Made by a program: the position numbers and the translations under genes. From Methylibium rhizosphaerae (GTDB lineage: Bacteria > Pseudomonadota > Gammaproteobacteria > Burkholderiales > Burkholderiaceae_C): 64,000 nt of DNA. The notes beneath the pieces are model-generated. The model ran no database searches. It was not told the DNA's origin and was given only the letters and a program-made list of their open reading frames with translations. The first letter of the stretch is position 1, and every line of letters starts with the position of its first letter. The DNA lies in the NCBI RefSeq assembly GCF_006386545.1, contig NZ_SWAR01000012.1, forward strand, positions 62,001 through 126,000, written 5' to 3'. Below are positions 32,974 to 40,146 of this stretch, piece by piece.

Positions 32974-33747
32974 ATGCAAGCAATGGATCTGCGCCGCGCC
33001 GGCACCCGTGGCGCCCAACACGCCGACTGGCTCGACGCGCGCTTCAGCTTCGCCTTCGGCGACTACCGCGATCCCGCGCGGATGGGTTTCGGCGTGCTGC
33101 GCGTACTCAACGACGACCGCATCCAGCCAGGCGCCGGCTTTCCGATGCATCCGCACCGCGACATGGAGATCCTGATGCTGCCGTTGTCAGGCGCGATCGC
33201 GCATGCCGACAGCCTGGGCAACTCGCTGGTGGTGCAGCCCGACGACGTGCTGCTGATGAGCGCCGGCGCCGGCATCCGGCACAGCCAGATGAACGCCTTG
33301 CCGGATGCGGTGGACCATCACCTGCAGCTGTGGCTGCTGCCGCGCCGGCGTGGCACCGCGCCGCGCATCGAGCATCGGCGGTTCGACCCGGCTGCCCGCC
33401 GGGGACGCTGGCAGCTGATCGCCTCGCCCGATGGCGCCGACGGCAGCCTGTGCATCGACCAGGATGCCCGGGTGTGGCGTGCCGCCCTGCCGCCGCGGTC
33501 GGTGCTTTCCTTCGTGCCGGAGCCCGGGCGCAGCGCCTACCTCCATGTGGCCACCGGGCATGTCGGGCTCGCGACGCAAGCGCCGGGGCCGGGGCCAGCC
33601 GTTGCACTGGAGGCCGGCGATGCAGTCGCCTGGCGCGAGGCCGCCCGGTTCGAACTCGGCACGGCGCACGACGGCACCAGCGAGCTGCTGCTGTTCGACC
33701 TGCCGGCGCTGACCGACGACGGCCTGGGGCTCAGCGGGGGAAGGTGA
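32974..33747 (+). CDS. Pirin-family protein (YhhW-like)
   Basis: The product is 257 aa, a bicupin. Pirin marks are FGVLRVLNDDRIQPGAGFPMHPHRDMEI, where the three His and the Glu would bind metal, then DVLLMSAGAGIRHSQMN. The C-terminal cupin is less conserved. YhhW acts as a quercetinase in vitro; the in vivo role is uncertain. GAGGGG precedes the ATG. The end overlaps the convergent hydrolase gene by 17 bases. Confidence 0.87.
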   Translation: MQAMDLRRAGTRGAQHADWLDARFSFAFGDYRDPARMGFGVLRVLNDDRIQPGAGFPMHPHRDMEILMLPLSGAIAHADSLGNSLVVQPDDVLLMSAGAGIRHSQMNALPDAVDHHLQLWLLPRRRGTAPRIEHRRFDPAARRGRWQLIASPDGADGSLCIDQDARVWRAALPPRSVLSFVPEPGRSAYLHVATGHVGLATQAPGPGPAVALEAGDAVAWREAARFELGTAHDGTSELLLFDLPALTDDGLGLSGGR

Positions 33748-34600
33748 AGTCGAGCCACTCGCGCAGCCGCTGCAGCACCTGCGCCTGCTCGGGCTCGTTG
33801 AAGATCTCGTGCGACAGCTGCGCGAACTCGTGATGCGCCACCACGTCGGGCGGCGCGGCGTTGGCAAAGGCGGCGCTGCCGCGCGGCGCCACGCAGCGGT
33901 CGGCGCCGGCCCACATGAGCAGCGTCGGCGTGTTCCAGGCGGCAGCCCGGGCACGCGTCACTTCGCCGCCATCGACGATGAAGCGCACCAGCTTCGCGGT
34001 CACCCGGTCGTGCACCATCGGGTCGGCCTTGTAGGCCGCCACCACGGCCGCATCGCGCGACACCCAGGCGGGATCCAGCCCGTTGCCGACCGCGGTGTTC
34101 GGTGCCACCGCGCCCATCAGGCCCAGCAGCTGCTTCTGCAGCGCATTCATGCCGGGATCCAGCGCCGGCGACGACATCACCAGCGCGTCCACCGGCCGGG
34201 CCCAGCCGGCGCGCGGCGCGCCGGCGGGCTGCGCCTGCTCGGCCACGAAGCGCCCCACCAGCAGGCCGCCCATGCTGTGGCCCAGCAGCACCAGCGGCTG
34301 GTCCGGGTGCTGGTGGCGCAGGTGGTCGACGAGCGCCGCCAGGTCCCACAGCAGGTCGTCGCCCTGTGCCAGGCCGCCCCGCGGGCCGGGCGAGCGGCCG
34401 TGTCCGCGCTGGTCGTAGCCGGTCACTTCCCAGCCGGCCGCGTTGAGCATGCCCGCCACGTGCACATAGCGGCCGATGTGTTCGCCCAGCCCGTGCACCA
34501 GCACCACCTGACCACGCGGCCGGTTGCCCGCCGGCAAGGGCCAGTGGCGCAGGTGCAGCTCGAGCCCGTCGCGGGTGGTGAGGCTGGTGATGGTGGTCAT
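33731..34600 (-). CDS. Alpha/beta hydrolase, monoacylglycerol-lipase-like
   Basis: The product is 289 aa. The oxyanion-hole segment VVLVHGLGEHIGRY and the nucleophile elbow GHSMGG are those of the serine aminopeptidase S33/monoglyceride lipase group. The Asp (LMWAGADRCVAP) and His (VAHHEFAQLSHEIFNEPE) complete the triad. No signal peptide is seen. It would hydrolyse monoacylglycerols or related esters; the substrate is inferred from the family. Confidence 0.85.
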   Translation of the reverse strand: MTTITSLTTRDGLELHLRHWPLPAGNRPRGQVVLVHGLGEHIGRYVHVAGMLNAAGWEVTGYDQRGHGRSPGPRGGLAQGDDLLWDLAALVDHLRHQHPDQPLVLLGHSMGGLLVGRFVAEQAQPAGAPRAGWARPVDALVMSSPALDPGMNALQKQLLGLMGAVAPNTAVGNGLDPAWVSRDAAVVAAYKADPMVHDRVTAKLVRFIVDGGEVTRARAAAWNTPTLLMWAGADRCVAPRGSAAFANAAPPDVVAHHEFAQLSHEIFNEPEQAQVLQRLREWLDFTFPR

Positions 34601-34853
34601 GGGGGCGCAGTCTAGGCCTGTTCACGTTGATGGGCACTGCCGGCCGGCGGGTGCCTGCCATGCCGCAACGCAGCATCGGCGTGGTGTGGGCAAGCCCGCC
34701 GATGGGGCATTTCCACGCCACCTACATGCGGGGGTTTTTCACGCTGACAGCGCCTGGCGGCGACCGCCACGATAGTTGCGGTGTGTTCATCGCGGTTCTG
34801 CAGGCGTATCCTCGATCCGGCCCGCTTGGTCGAACCACAGGAGTTCTGCTGTG

Positions 34854-35681
34854 ATGTCGCCACCGTCCTTCGCATGTCGTCCGCGGCCTGTGCCGGGCCC
34901 GGCGGCGCTGCGCAGTGCGTGCTGGGGGCCATGGCGCCCTGCGTCGGTCGCGGCTCTCGTGCTGTGGGGCGCAGGCGGGGTGCAGGCCGACCCGCTGAAC
35001 GAAGCCGGCAGCGCGGCGGAAGCCGAAGTCGTGCAACGACCCTTCGTCGTCGAGTGGGGCAGCCCGCTGCCCACTCAGGCTGCCCTGCCGGCGCACTTCG
35101 ACACCCGTGTGGACGACTGGCGCCTGGGTGAGCGCCGCCTGCTGCCCCGCCAGACCGGCGGCAGCCTGCTGGTGTCGCGCACACGCCTTGAAGCCGAGAC
35201 GTCCCGGCGTGACGGAGCCCCCGGCGCAGAGCCCTTGGGGGCCGCGGCCCTGCCCCAGCGTGCCGGCGTGGACATGGACAACGTTGCCTACCGCTGGTGG
35301 TTCGCCCGCCGGGGCCAGAGCATTGCGCTGGGCGTCGGCGCGGCCACCTACCGCGTGCAGGCTGTCGATGAGAGTCCGCTGCATGAGTTCGGCCATGCCA
35401 CGGCGAGCTCGCCCCTCATCAGCGTAGGCCTGCGGCAACAGGTGTCGGAGTCGGCGCTGCTCTATCTCGACGCGGCCAGCGCCCGCCGCCTGAGCGCCGA
35501 CGATGCCGGCGGCGACTACTACGGCGCCCGCGCCGGCGTGGAATGGCAGACCTCGCGCAACGGCACCTTCGCGCTGGAGCAGGGGCGCGTGCGCGTGAGG
35601 CTCTATTCGGGCACCCGTTCGCAGATGTCGCTGCGGATGAAGCGCGGCGGGCCGATGCTCGTTTACCGCCTGAGCTTCTGA
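34854..35681 (+). CDS. Exported hypothetical protein, 275 aa
   Basis: A signal peptide-like start (basic, then PASVAALVLWGAGGVQA) is followed by a mature part without Cys. Alternating segments near the end (SALLYLDAASARRLS, GARAGVEWQTSRNGTFALEQGRVRVRL, QMSLRMKRGGPMLVYRLSF) suggest beta strands and an outer-membrane-style terminal Phe. I do not recognise a family. A periplasmic or outer-membrane beta-barrel location is inferred. Confidence 0.6.
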   Translation: MSPPSFACRPRPVPGPAALRSACWGPWRPASVAALVLWGAGGVQADPLNEAGSAAEAEVVQRPFVVEWGSPLPTQAALPAHFDTRVDDWRLGERRLLPRQTGGSLLVSRTRLEAETSRRDGAPGAEPLGAAALPQRAGVDMDNVAYRWWFARRGQSIALGVGAATYRVQAVDESPLHEFGHATASSPLISVGLRQQVSESALLYLDAASARRLSADDAGGDYYGARAGVEWQTSRNGTFALEQGRVRVRLYSGTRSQMSLRMKRGGPMLVYRLSF

Positions 35682-35856
35682 GCCGCCCACCCTCGCCCGC
35701 GCGTTGCGGCGAGGCGACAACTTCGTGCTGCGCTGCGCACCGCCGCCAGGCCGACAGCCTCAAGTCAGTGGCCTCGGACGATGATGTGCGGGCGTGCGGC
35801 CCATGCACGCCATCTGCCTTTCAAAGCAACAACAACACCGCCTCCGAGGAGACGCC

Positions 35857-36483
35857 ATGACCCGCCAGCCGCCGCTGGTGCGCCGCGATCGCACCCCCTT
35901 CGTCCTGATGGCTTCGGCGCTTGCCTTGGCCGCCGCCCTGCAGGCCGCCGACGCGCTGGCCGCCCCCACCGCCACCAGGTTCGAGCCGGTGGCCCAGGTG
36001 CAAGGCACCCGGCTGCAGCTCAACGGCGCCGGCACCCGCTACAAGGCCGGCATTTTCAAGGTCTACGACATGGCGATGTACACGACCAGGAAGGTGAGCT
36101 CCGCCGAAGAGCTGCTGGCGCTTGCCGGCCCCAAGCGGCTCGACTTCACCGCGCTGCGCGAAGTGCCCGGCACCGACCTGGGCCTGCTGTTCGTGAAGGG
36201 CCTCTCGGAAAACTCGCCGAAGGAGCAGGTGCAGAAGCACACCGTGGCCACCACCCGCCTGATCGAGATCTTCTCGGGCCGCTCCAAGCTCAAGCCCGGC
36301 GACACCTTCGCGATGGAGTTCGTGCCGGGCAAGGGCACCACCTTCTTCATCGTCGGCGAGCCGCAGGGCGGCGCCGTGGGCGACGATGAATTCTTCGAGA
36401 TGGTGCTGCGCATCTGGTTCGGCAAGTCGCCGGCCGACAAGGGCCTGAAGGACGCGCTGCTGGGACTCGACCAGAACCGCTGA
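35857..36483 (+). CDS. Chalcone isomerase-like exported protein
   Basis: The product is 208 aa. GAGGAG at 35846-35851 precedes the ATG. A signal peptide ends near LAAPTATRF. The mature sequence has the bacterial Chalcone_3-type core: LQLNGAGTRYKAGIFKVYDMAMYTTRK, ALAGPKRLDFTALREVPG, FVPGKGTTFFIVGEPQGG and a terminal helix. These periplasmic proteins share the fold of chalcone isomerase without proven isomerase activity. It converges on the RNA-repair operon, 10 bp away. Confidence 0.8.
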   Translation: MTRQPPLVRRDRTPFVLMASALALAAALQAADALAAPTATRFEPVAQVQGTRLQLNGAGTRYKAGIFKVYDMAMYTTRKVSSAEELLALAGPKRLDFTALREVPGTDLGLLFVKGLSENSPKEQVQKHTVATTRLIEIFSGRSKLKPGDTFAMEFVPGKGTTFFIVGEPQGGAVGDDEFFEMVLRIWFGKSPADKGLKDALLGLDQNR

Positions 36484-36493
36484 ACCGGGCGGC

Positions 36494-36904
36494 TCAGCGG
36501 TCTGTCCCCGCCTTGCCGGCCTGGGCCAGCAACTTGCGCCTCATGCCTTCTTCCGAGACGCGGCGCGCGTCGGCTGAGCGGGCCTGATCGGCGCGCCGGC
36601 ACGGCCGGCATCGCACGGCCGTGCTGTTGATGTTGCCCAGCGCCACCTCGTACCACCACTTCTGCTGCTTGGCGGTCCACACCTCATGGCTGCCGCAATC
36701 GCGGCAGGTGAACTCCCGGTCGACGTAGTACAGCGGCAGGCAGCCGCAGGTGTTGTTGTGGCGCGCGAGTAGCTCGCGGTCGGCCTCCAGCACGCCGAGC
36801 GGGACGCGCGGGCGCCGCAAGTGCGGGTCGAAGTTGACGAACTTCGCAGCCCGCTCGCGGCGGCGCTGCATGATCTCTTCGCGGCGTTGCTTTCCGCTTT
36901 TCAT
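36494..36904 (-). CDS. Zinc-ribbon protein (zf-trcl type), last gene of the rtcB operon
   Basis: The product is 136 aa. A basic N-terminus (RREEIMQRRRERAAKF) leads to the ribbon: DREFTCRDCGSHEVWTAKQQKWWYEVALG, then RCRPCRR. The two CxxC pairs should bind zinc; CGC at 53-55 is extra. The pattern matches the probable zinc-ribbon family PF13451, function unknown. Its ATG overlaps the stop of the HEAT gene (ATGA), so it is translated together with rtcB and the HEAT protein. Basic residues plus a ribbon suggest RNA binding, but that is inference. Confidence 0.8.
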   Translation of the reverse strand: MKSGKQRREEIMQRRRERAAKFVNFDPHLRRPRVPLGVLEADRELLARHNNTCGCLPLYYVDREFTCRDCGSHEVWTAKQQKWWYEVALGNINSTAVRCRPCRRADQARSADARRVSEEGMRRKLLAQAGKAGTDR

Positions 36905-38259
36905 GTCGATCTACCCAGCCCGAAGGCATGGAGGTGGAATTCGATCCGCGACGCGAGCCCGGCGTCGAGGCAGGCGCGCCATTCGGGCCAGGCCGTTGCG
37001 AGGAGCTCCTGGTGCCGGGCTGCGGGCTGCACGAAGGTGCGCGTCATGTCGGCGCACCAGGCCTGCAATGCCTGGACCACCCGCTCGGTCGCCGCTTGGT
37101 CCGGGGCCGCCATGCGAGCCTGCAGCCTCAGCAACACGAGCAGGCGATCCCACGGGGAGGTGTGCACCAGCACCGACAGCATGCTGCGCAGCAGCTCGGG
37201 CCGCGCTGCAAGTGACTCCAGCGCGGCGAGCGGCGGCGGCTCGGCGCCTCGGCCGACGTAGTCCACCGCAAGCCGGCGCACCTTCGCCGAAGGATCCGAA
37301 AGCATCTGCAGGACGAGCCCGCTGCGCACGTCTGCTGCCGAGCGCGACCAAAGCACGGCATACCCGGCCCGGCGCAACACGGCGGCTGGCGACCGGATGG
37401 CTTTGGCGCAGGCTTGCAGCGCATCCGCCGGTCGTGCGGCGCTGATCAGCTGCAGGGCAACCGCCCCTTCGCGCGCCGTGTGGGAGCCGCTGCGCAAGGT
37501 CGCGGCCGCTCGCTCCAGCACCCCGGCCAGATCGTCGCCCACGGCCGCCAGGGCGATCGACCGCACCAGCGGGCTCGCGTCCATGCACATCTCGCGCACC
37601 AGGCTCGGAGTGGAGACCTGGGGACTGCAGAGCAGTTCGCGCAAGCCTGCCGCCCGCACCTTCGCGAAGCGGGAAAGGCAGGCGGCCCCCAGGAGGTTGT
37701 CGCGCGGCGTGCCCGGCGGCATGCCCCGGGCGGCTGCCAACGCTGCGCCAGCGATGCCGATGTCGGACGACATCAGTCCGTCGCGCACGAGCGAGAGCCG
37801 TGTTGCGGCCTGCAGGACATGGCGCGCGCGAAACGCAAAGAGCCATCGCGCGGCGACATGACTTGTGGCGTGCTGCACTGACGCCAGCCGCTCCAGGTTG
37901 CCCGGACGGGCGAGGAACGCCTCGATGCGAAGGAGCAGCCCGGAGTGGTCTGCACGCCGCGCGCGGCTGAGTGCCGCCAGCTTCGGCAGCGCGGCGATCC
38001 ACCCGTCGATGCAGTCGTCTCGCAGGAACGATTCGATGGCGACCCGGGCCGCATGACGTACCTGCGACACCCAGTCGTTCGCCCGTGCCAGCAGTTGCGG
38101 CAACACGCGGGGGTCGCCGATTTCCGCCAGCGCCTCGACCGCGGCTTGACGCGTGTAGCCGTCGGCCGCGTACACAAGCGCGAGGAGTTCCTCGAGCGTG
38201 GGTATCGGTCCTGACGCGTCTGCGTGGGCGAGCAGCTTCAGCCAGCGGTTCACGTTCAT
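36901..38259 (-). CDS. HEAT-repeat protein of the rtcB operon
   Basis: The product is 452 aa. Helical repeats are clear at the start (YTRQAAVEALAEIGDPRVLPQLLARANDW, VRHAARVAIESFL) and in the middle (SPLVRSIALAAVGDD, SAKVRRLAVDYVGRG). No catalytic motif is seen, so a scaffold is likely. Its start overlaps the rtcB stop and its stop overlaps the zinc-ribbon start, both as ATGA, placing it firmly in the operon at the position where E. coli has rtcA. The frame is open further upstream over rtcB, but the overlap and composition support this start. Confidence 0.82.
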   Translation of the reverse strand: MNVNRWLKLLAHADASGPIPTLEELLALVYAADGYTRQAAVEALAEIGDPRVLPQLLARANDWVSQVRHAARVAIESFLRDDCIDGWIAALPKLAALSRARRADHSGLLLRIEAFLARPGNLERLASVQHATSHVAARWLFAFRARHVLQAATRLSLVRDGLMSSDIGIAGAALAAARGMPPGTPRDNLLGAACLSRFAKVRAAGLRELLCSPQVSTPSLVREMCMDASPLVRSIALAAVGDDLAGVLERAAATLRSGSHTAREGAVALQLISAARPADALQACAKAIRSPAAVLRRAGYAVLWSRSAADVRSGLVLQMLSDPSAKVRRLAVDYVGRGAEPPPLAALESLAARPELLRSMLSVLVHTSPWDRLLVLLRLQARMAAPDQAATERVVQALQAWCADMTRTFVQPAARHQELLATAWPEWRACLDAGLASRIEFHLHAFGLGRST

Positions 38260-39476
38260 CCTTTCACGCACACCACCTGCTTCAGGGTGTGCACCACCTC
38301 GACCAGGTCCTTCTGCGCCTCCATCACCGCGTCGATGTCCTTGTAGGCCGCGGGCGTCTCGTCGATGACGTCCTTGTCCTTGCGGCATTCGACGCCTTCG
38401 GTGGCGGCGCGGTGGTCGGCCAGCGTGAAGCGGCGCTTCGCTTCGCCGCGGCTCATGGTGCGGCCGGCGCCGTGCGAGCAGGACTCGAAGCTCTCGGCGT
38501 TGCCCTTGCCGCGCACGATGTAGCTGCGCGCGCCCATGCTGCCGGGGATGATGCCCAGCTCGCCCTGCTTCGCGCTCACCGCGCCCTTGCGTGTCACGTA
38601 CACGTCGTGGCCGAAGTGGCGCTCCTGCTGCACGTAGTTGTGGTGGCAGTTCACCGCCTCGATGTGGCTCTGGAAGTTCTTGTGGATCACCGTCTTGGCG
38701 GCCTCGATCACGCGGCGCATCATCACCTCGCGGTTGAGTCGCGCGAACTTCTGCGCCCAGCCCACGGCGCGCACGTAGTCGCCGAAGTAGCGCGAGCCTT
38801 CCTCGAAGTAGGCGAGGTCGCGGTCGGGCAGGTTGGCGTTGTTTCGCATCGCGTCCTGCTTGGCCAGCTCGATGAACATGGTGCCGATGAAGTTGCCCAC
38901 GCCGCGCGAGCCGGAGTGCAGCATGAACCACACGAAACCCTGCTCGTCGAGGCAGACCTCGATGAAGTGGTTGCCGGTGCCCAGCGTGCCCAGGTGGCTG
39001 CGGTGGTTGGTCTTCTCCAGCTTCGGGTAGTCGCGGCACAGCTCGGTGAACTCCGGCTCCAGCTGCGCCCAGGCCGTGTCGACCGCACCCGGCACCTTGT
39101 GCCAGGCGCCGGGGTCGCGCGAGCCCGGCGCACGGCCGTGCGGCACGGCGCGTTCGATGGCGCTGCGCAGCGGGGCCAGGTTGTCGGGCAGGTCTTCGGC
39201 GGTGAGCGTGGTCTTGCACGCGATCATTCCGCAGCCGATGTCCACGCCCACTGCGGCCGGGATGATGGCCTTGAAGGTCGGGATCACCGAACCCACGGTG
39301 GCGCCGATGCCGAAGTGCACGTCGGGCATGGCCGCGATGTGCTTGAACACGATGGGCAGGCGCGCCGCGTTGGCGAGCTGGCGCTTCGCCTCGTCCTCGA
39401 CGGGCACGCCGCGCGTCCACATCTTCACCGGCACGCCGCCGGGGACTTCCTGAATTTCGTAGTTGTGCTGACTCAT
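38256..39476 (-). CDS. rtcB: RNA-splicing ligase RtcB
   Basis: The product is 406 aa from MSQHNYEIQE; an in-frame ATG 15 bases upstream is possible. Metal ligands are present: Asp79 and Cys82 (GVDIGCGM), His170 (GTGNHFIE), His187 (LHSGSRGVG) and His279. His335 in SCSHGAGRTMSR is the guanylylated residue. RtcB joins 2',3'-cyclic phosphate or 3'-phosphate ends to 5'-OH ends, repairing cleaved tRNA and rRNA. It lies downstream of the Y-RNA array in the sigma-54 operon with rsr. Confidence 0.95.
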   Translation of the reverse strand: MSQHNYEIQEVPGGVPVKMWTRGVPVEDEAKRQLANAARLPIVFKHIAAMPDVHFGIGATVGSVIPTFKAIIPAAVGVDIGCGMIACKTTLTAEDLPDNLAPLRSAIERAVPHGRAPGSRDPGAWHKVPGAVDTAWAQLEPEFTELCRDYPKLEKTNHRSHLGTLGTGNHFIEVCLDEQGFVWFMLHSGSRGVGNFIGTMFIELAKQDAMRNNANLPDRDLAYFEEGSRYFGDYVRAVGWAQKFARLNREVMMRRVIEAAKTVIHKNFQSHIEAVNCHHNYVQQERHFGHDVYVTRKGAVSAKQGELGIIPGSMGARSYIVRGKGNAESFESCSHGAGRTMSRGEAKRRFTLADHRAATEGVECRKDKDVIDETPAAYKDIDAVMEAQKDLVEVVHTLKQVVCVKG

Positions 39477-39496
39477 GGGCTTCTCACTCATTGAGA

Positions 39497-39636
39497 GCAG
39501 TGACAAGGGGGATGAAACGATCACTCCGCCATCCATTGCTGGACCGGGATTCGAACCCGGGCGCCCCGCGCATCAACGCGCGGAGCACGCGATCTGCTCG
39601 CGTGCGTCTACCTGTAGTTCCATCTGCATTCACTGC
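39497..39636 (-). ncRNA. Y RNA 5, tRNA-mimic type (YrlA-like), next to rtcB
   Basis: The terminal helix pairs GCAGUGA (39636-39630) with UCACUGC (39503-39497), seven perfect pairs. On the 5' strand AUGC follows and on the 3' strand UG precedes, the Ro-binding layout. Inside are an 8-bp hairpin (GCACGCGA), a CCGCGC/GCGCGG hairpin, a T-arm CCGGG-UUCGAAU-CCCGG (39544-39560) and an acceptor-like helix GUCCA-GCAA-UGGAU (39531-39544). The D-arm is degenerate. It ends 20 bases before the rtcB ATG. Pairings were read by eye. Confidence 0.75.
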
Positions 39637-39653
39637 AAGAAAGTTGATGTCTC

Positions 39654-39776
39654 GTTGCGACGAGGATCGGCGAAACGTTCGTGCTCTATCCAACTGAGCT
39701 ACGGTCTTGCGACCGGCGGGACTCGAACCCGCGACCACGAGATTAAGAGTCTGTAGTTCCACCTGCATTCGCAGCG
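39654..39776 (-). ncRNA. Y RNA 4, best tRNA mimic (YrlA-like)
   Basis: The stem pairs UGCGA (39773-39769) with UCGCA (39660-39656), then AUGC opposite CG, then AGG with CCU. The head is a circularly permuted tRNA: T-arm GCGGG-UUCGAGU-CCCGC (39716-39732), acceptor helix closed by a tetraloop, CGGUC-GCAA-GACCG (39702-39715), then an almost perfect D-arm GCUC-AGUUGGAUA-GAGC (39683-39699). A CUCUUAA loop like that of a tRNA-Lys anticodon precedes the T-arm. tRNA finders may report a pseudo-tRNA here. Confidence 0.82.
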
Positions 39777-39793
39777 CGACATCAAGACGAACA

Positions 39794-39888
39794 GCGCGAC
39801 AAGGGGCGGCAGGACGCCTGCCAAAGCCGGTTGCCCGGCTGGGGATTCGAACCCCTCGGCTCCAATGTAGTCCTGCCTGCATTCGCGC
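39794..39888 (-). ncRNA. Y RNA 3, compact tRNA mimic (YrlA-like)
   Basis: The stem pairs GCGCGA (39888-39883) with UCGCGC (39799-39794), followed by AUGC facing UG and AGG facing CCU. The head has T-arm GGGG-UUCGAAU-CCCC (39841-39855), acceptor helix AGCCGG-GCAA-CCGGCU (39825-39840) and a D-arm-like hairpin GGCAG-GCGUC-CUGCC (39808-39822). It has the same order as Y RNA 4 in 95 nt, with no anticodon-arm remnant. Confidence 0.82.
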
Positions 39889-39909
39889 AAAACTTCATGT
39901 CTTTGCCGT

Positions 39910-39990
39910 GCTCGTATCCGGCGACGAGTGTCGTTCGCGGGACGCGTACATGGTTGATGTAGTCCCGCAAGGCATTCGCCAGGCACGAGC
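39910..39990 (-). ncRNA. Y RNA 2, plain hairpin without tRNA mimic
   Basis: The stem pairs GCUCGU with ACGAGC and CUGGCGA with UCGCCGG, followed by the conserved AUGC on the 5' strand and CG on the 3' strand. The top is a simple hairpin: GCGGGAC with GUCCCGC, then UACAU-CAACC-AUGUA. No T-loop, acceptor tetraloop or D-arm is seen. It would bind Rsr but lack the tRNA-like effector head. Confidence 0.65.
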
Positions 39991-40020
39991 AACTTGTTGT
40001 TCATCCATCCGGTCGGTGCC

Positions 40021-40122
40021 GCAGGCGACCAGATCCGCAAGAGCTGCCGGCCGGTTTCCCGGTTGCGGGCTTGCGGGCCCGCTTGGCATGGTGGCGCTGT
40101 ACTCCTGCGCGCATTCGCATGC
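40021..40122 (-). ncRNA. Y RNA 1, degenerate tRNA mimic, next to rsr
   Basis: GCAUGCGA (40122-40115) pairs with UCGCCUGC (40028-40021) with one mismatch, followed by the conserved AUGC. Inside, GCGGGC-CCGCAA-GCCCGC sits where the T-arm should be and CCGG-GAAA-CCGG (40051-40062) where the acceptor helix should be, the latter closed by a GNRA loop. The T-loop consensus is lost. It begins 25 bases after the rsr stop. Confidence 0.62.
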
Positions 40123-40146
40123 GGCACCTTCCTTTCATTCACTCCA

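Noticed and set aside
36901-39420. One long 839-codon protein spanning rtcB and the HEAT gene
   Set aside because: The upstream part is out of frame over rtcB, which is unmistakable in its own frame; the ATGA overlap gives the proper HEAT start.
39541-39732. Genuine tRNA genes (T-arm and D-arm sequences present)
   Set aside because: No unit has the arms in tRNA order; acceptor strands are joined by a tetraloop and no CCA end or complete cloverleaf can be drawn.
39895-40089. A 64-codon minus-strand frame with AGGAG upstream, inside Y RNAs 1 and 2
   Set aside because: The AGGAG belongs to the repeated Y RNA motif and the frame crosses two structured RNA units; the peptide has no recognisable feature.
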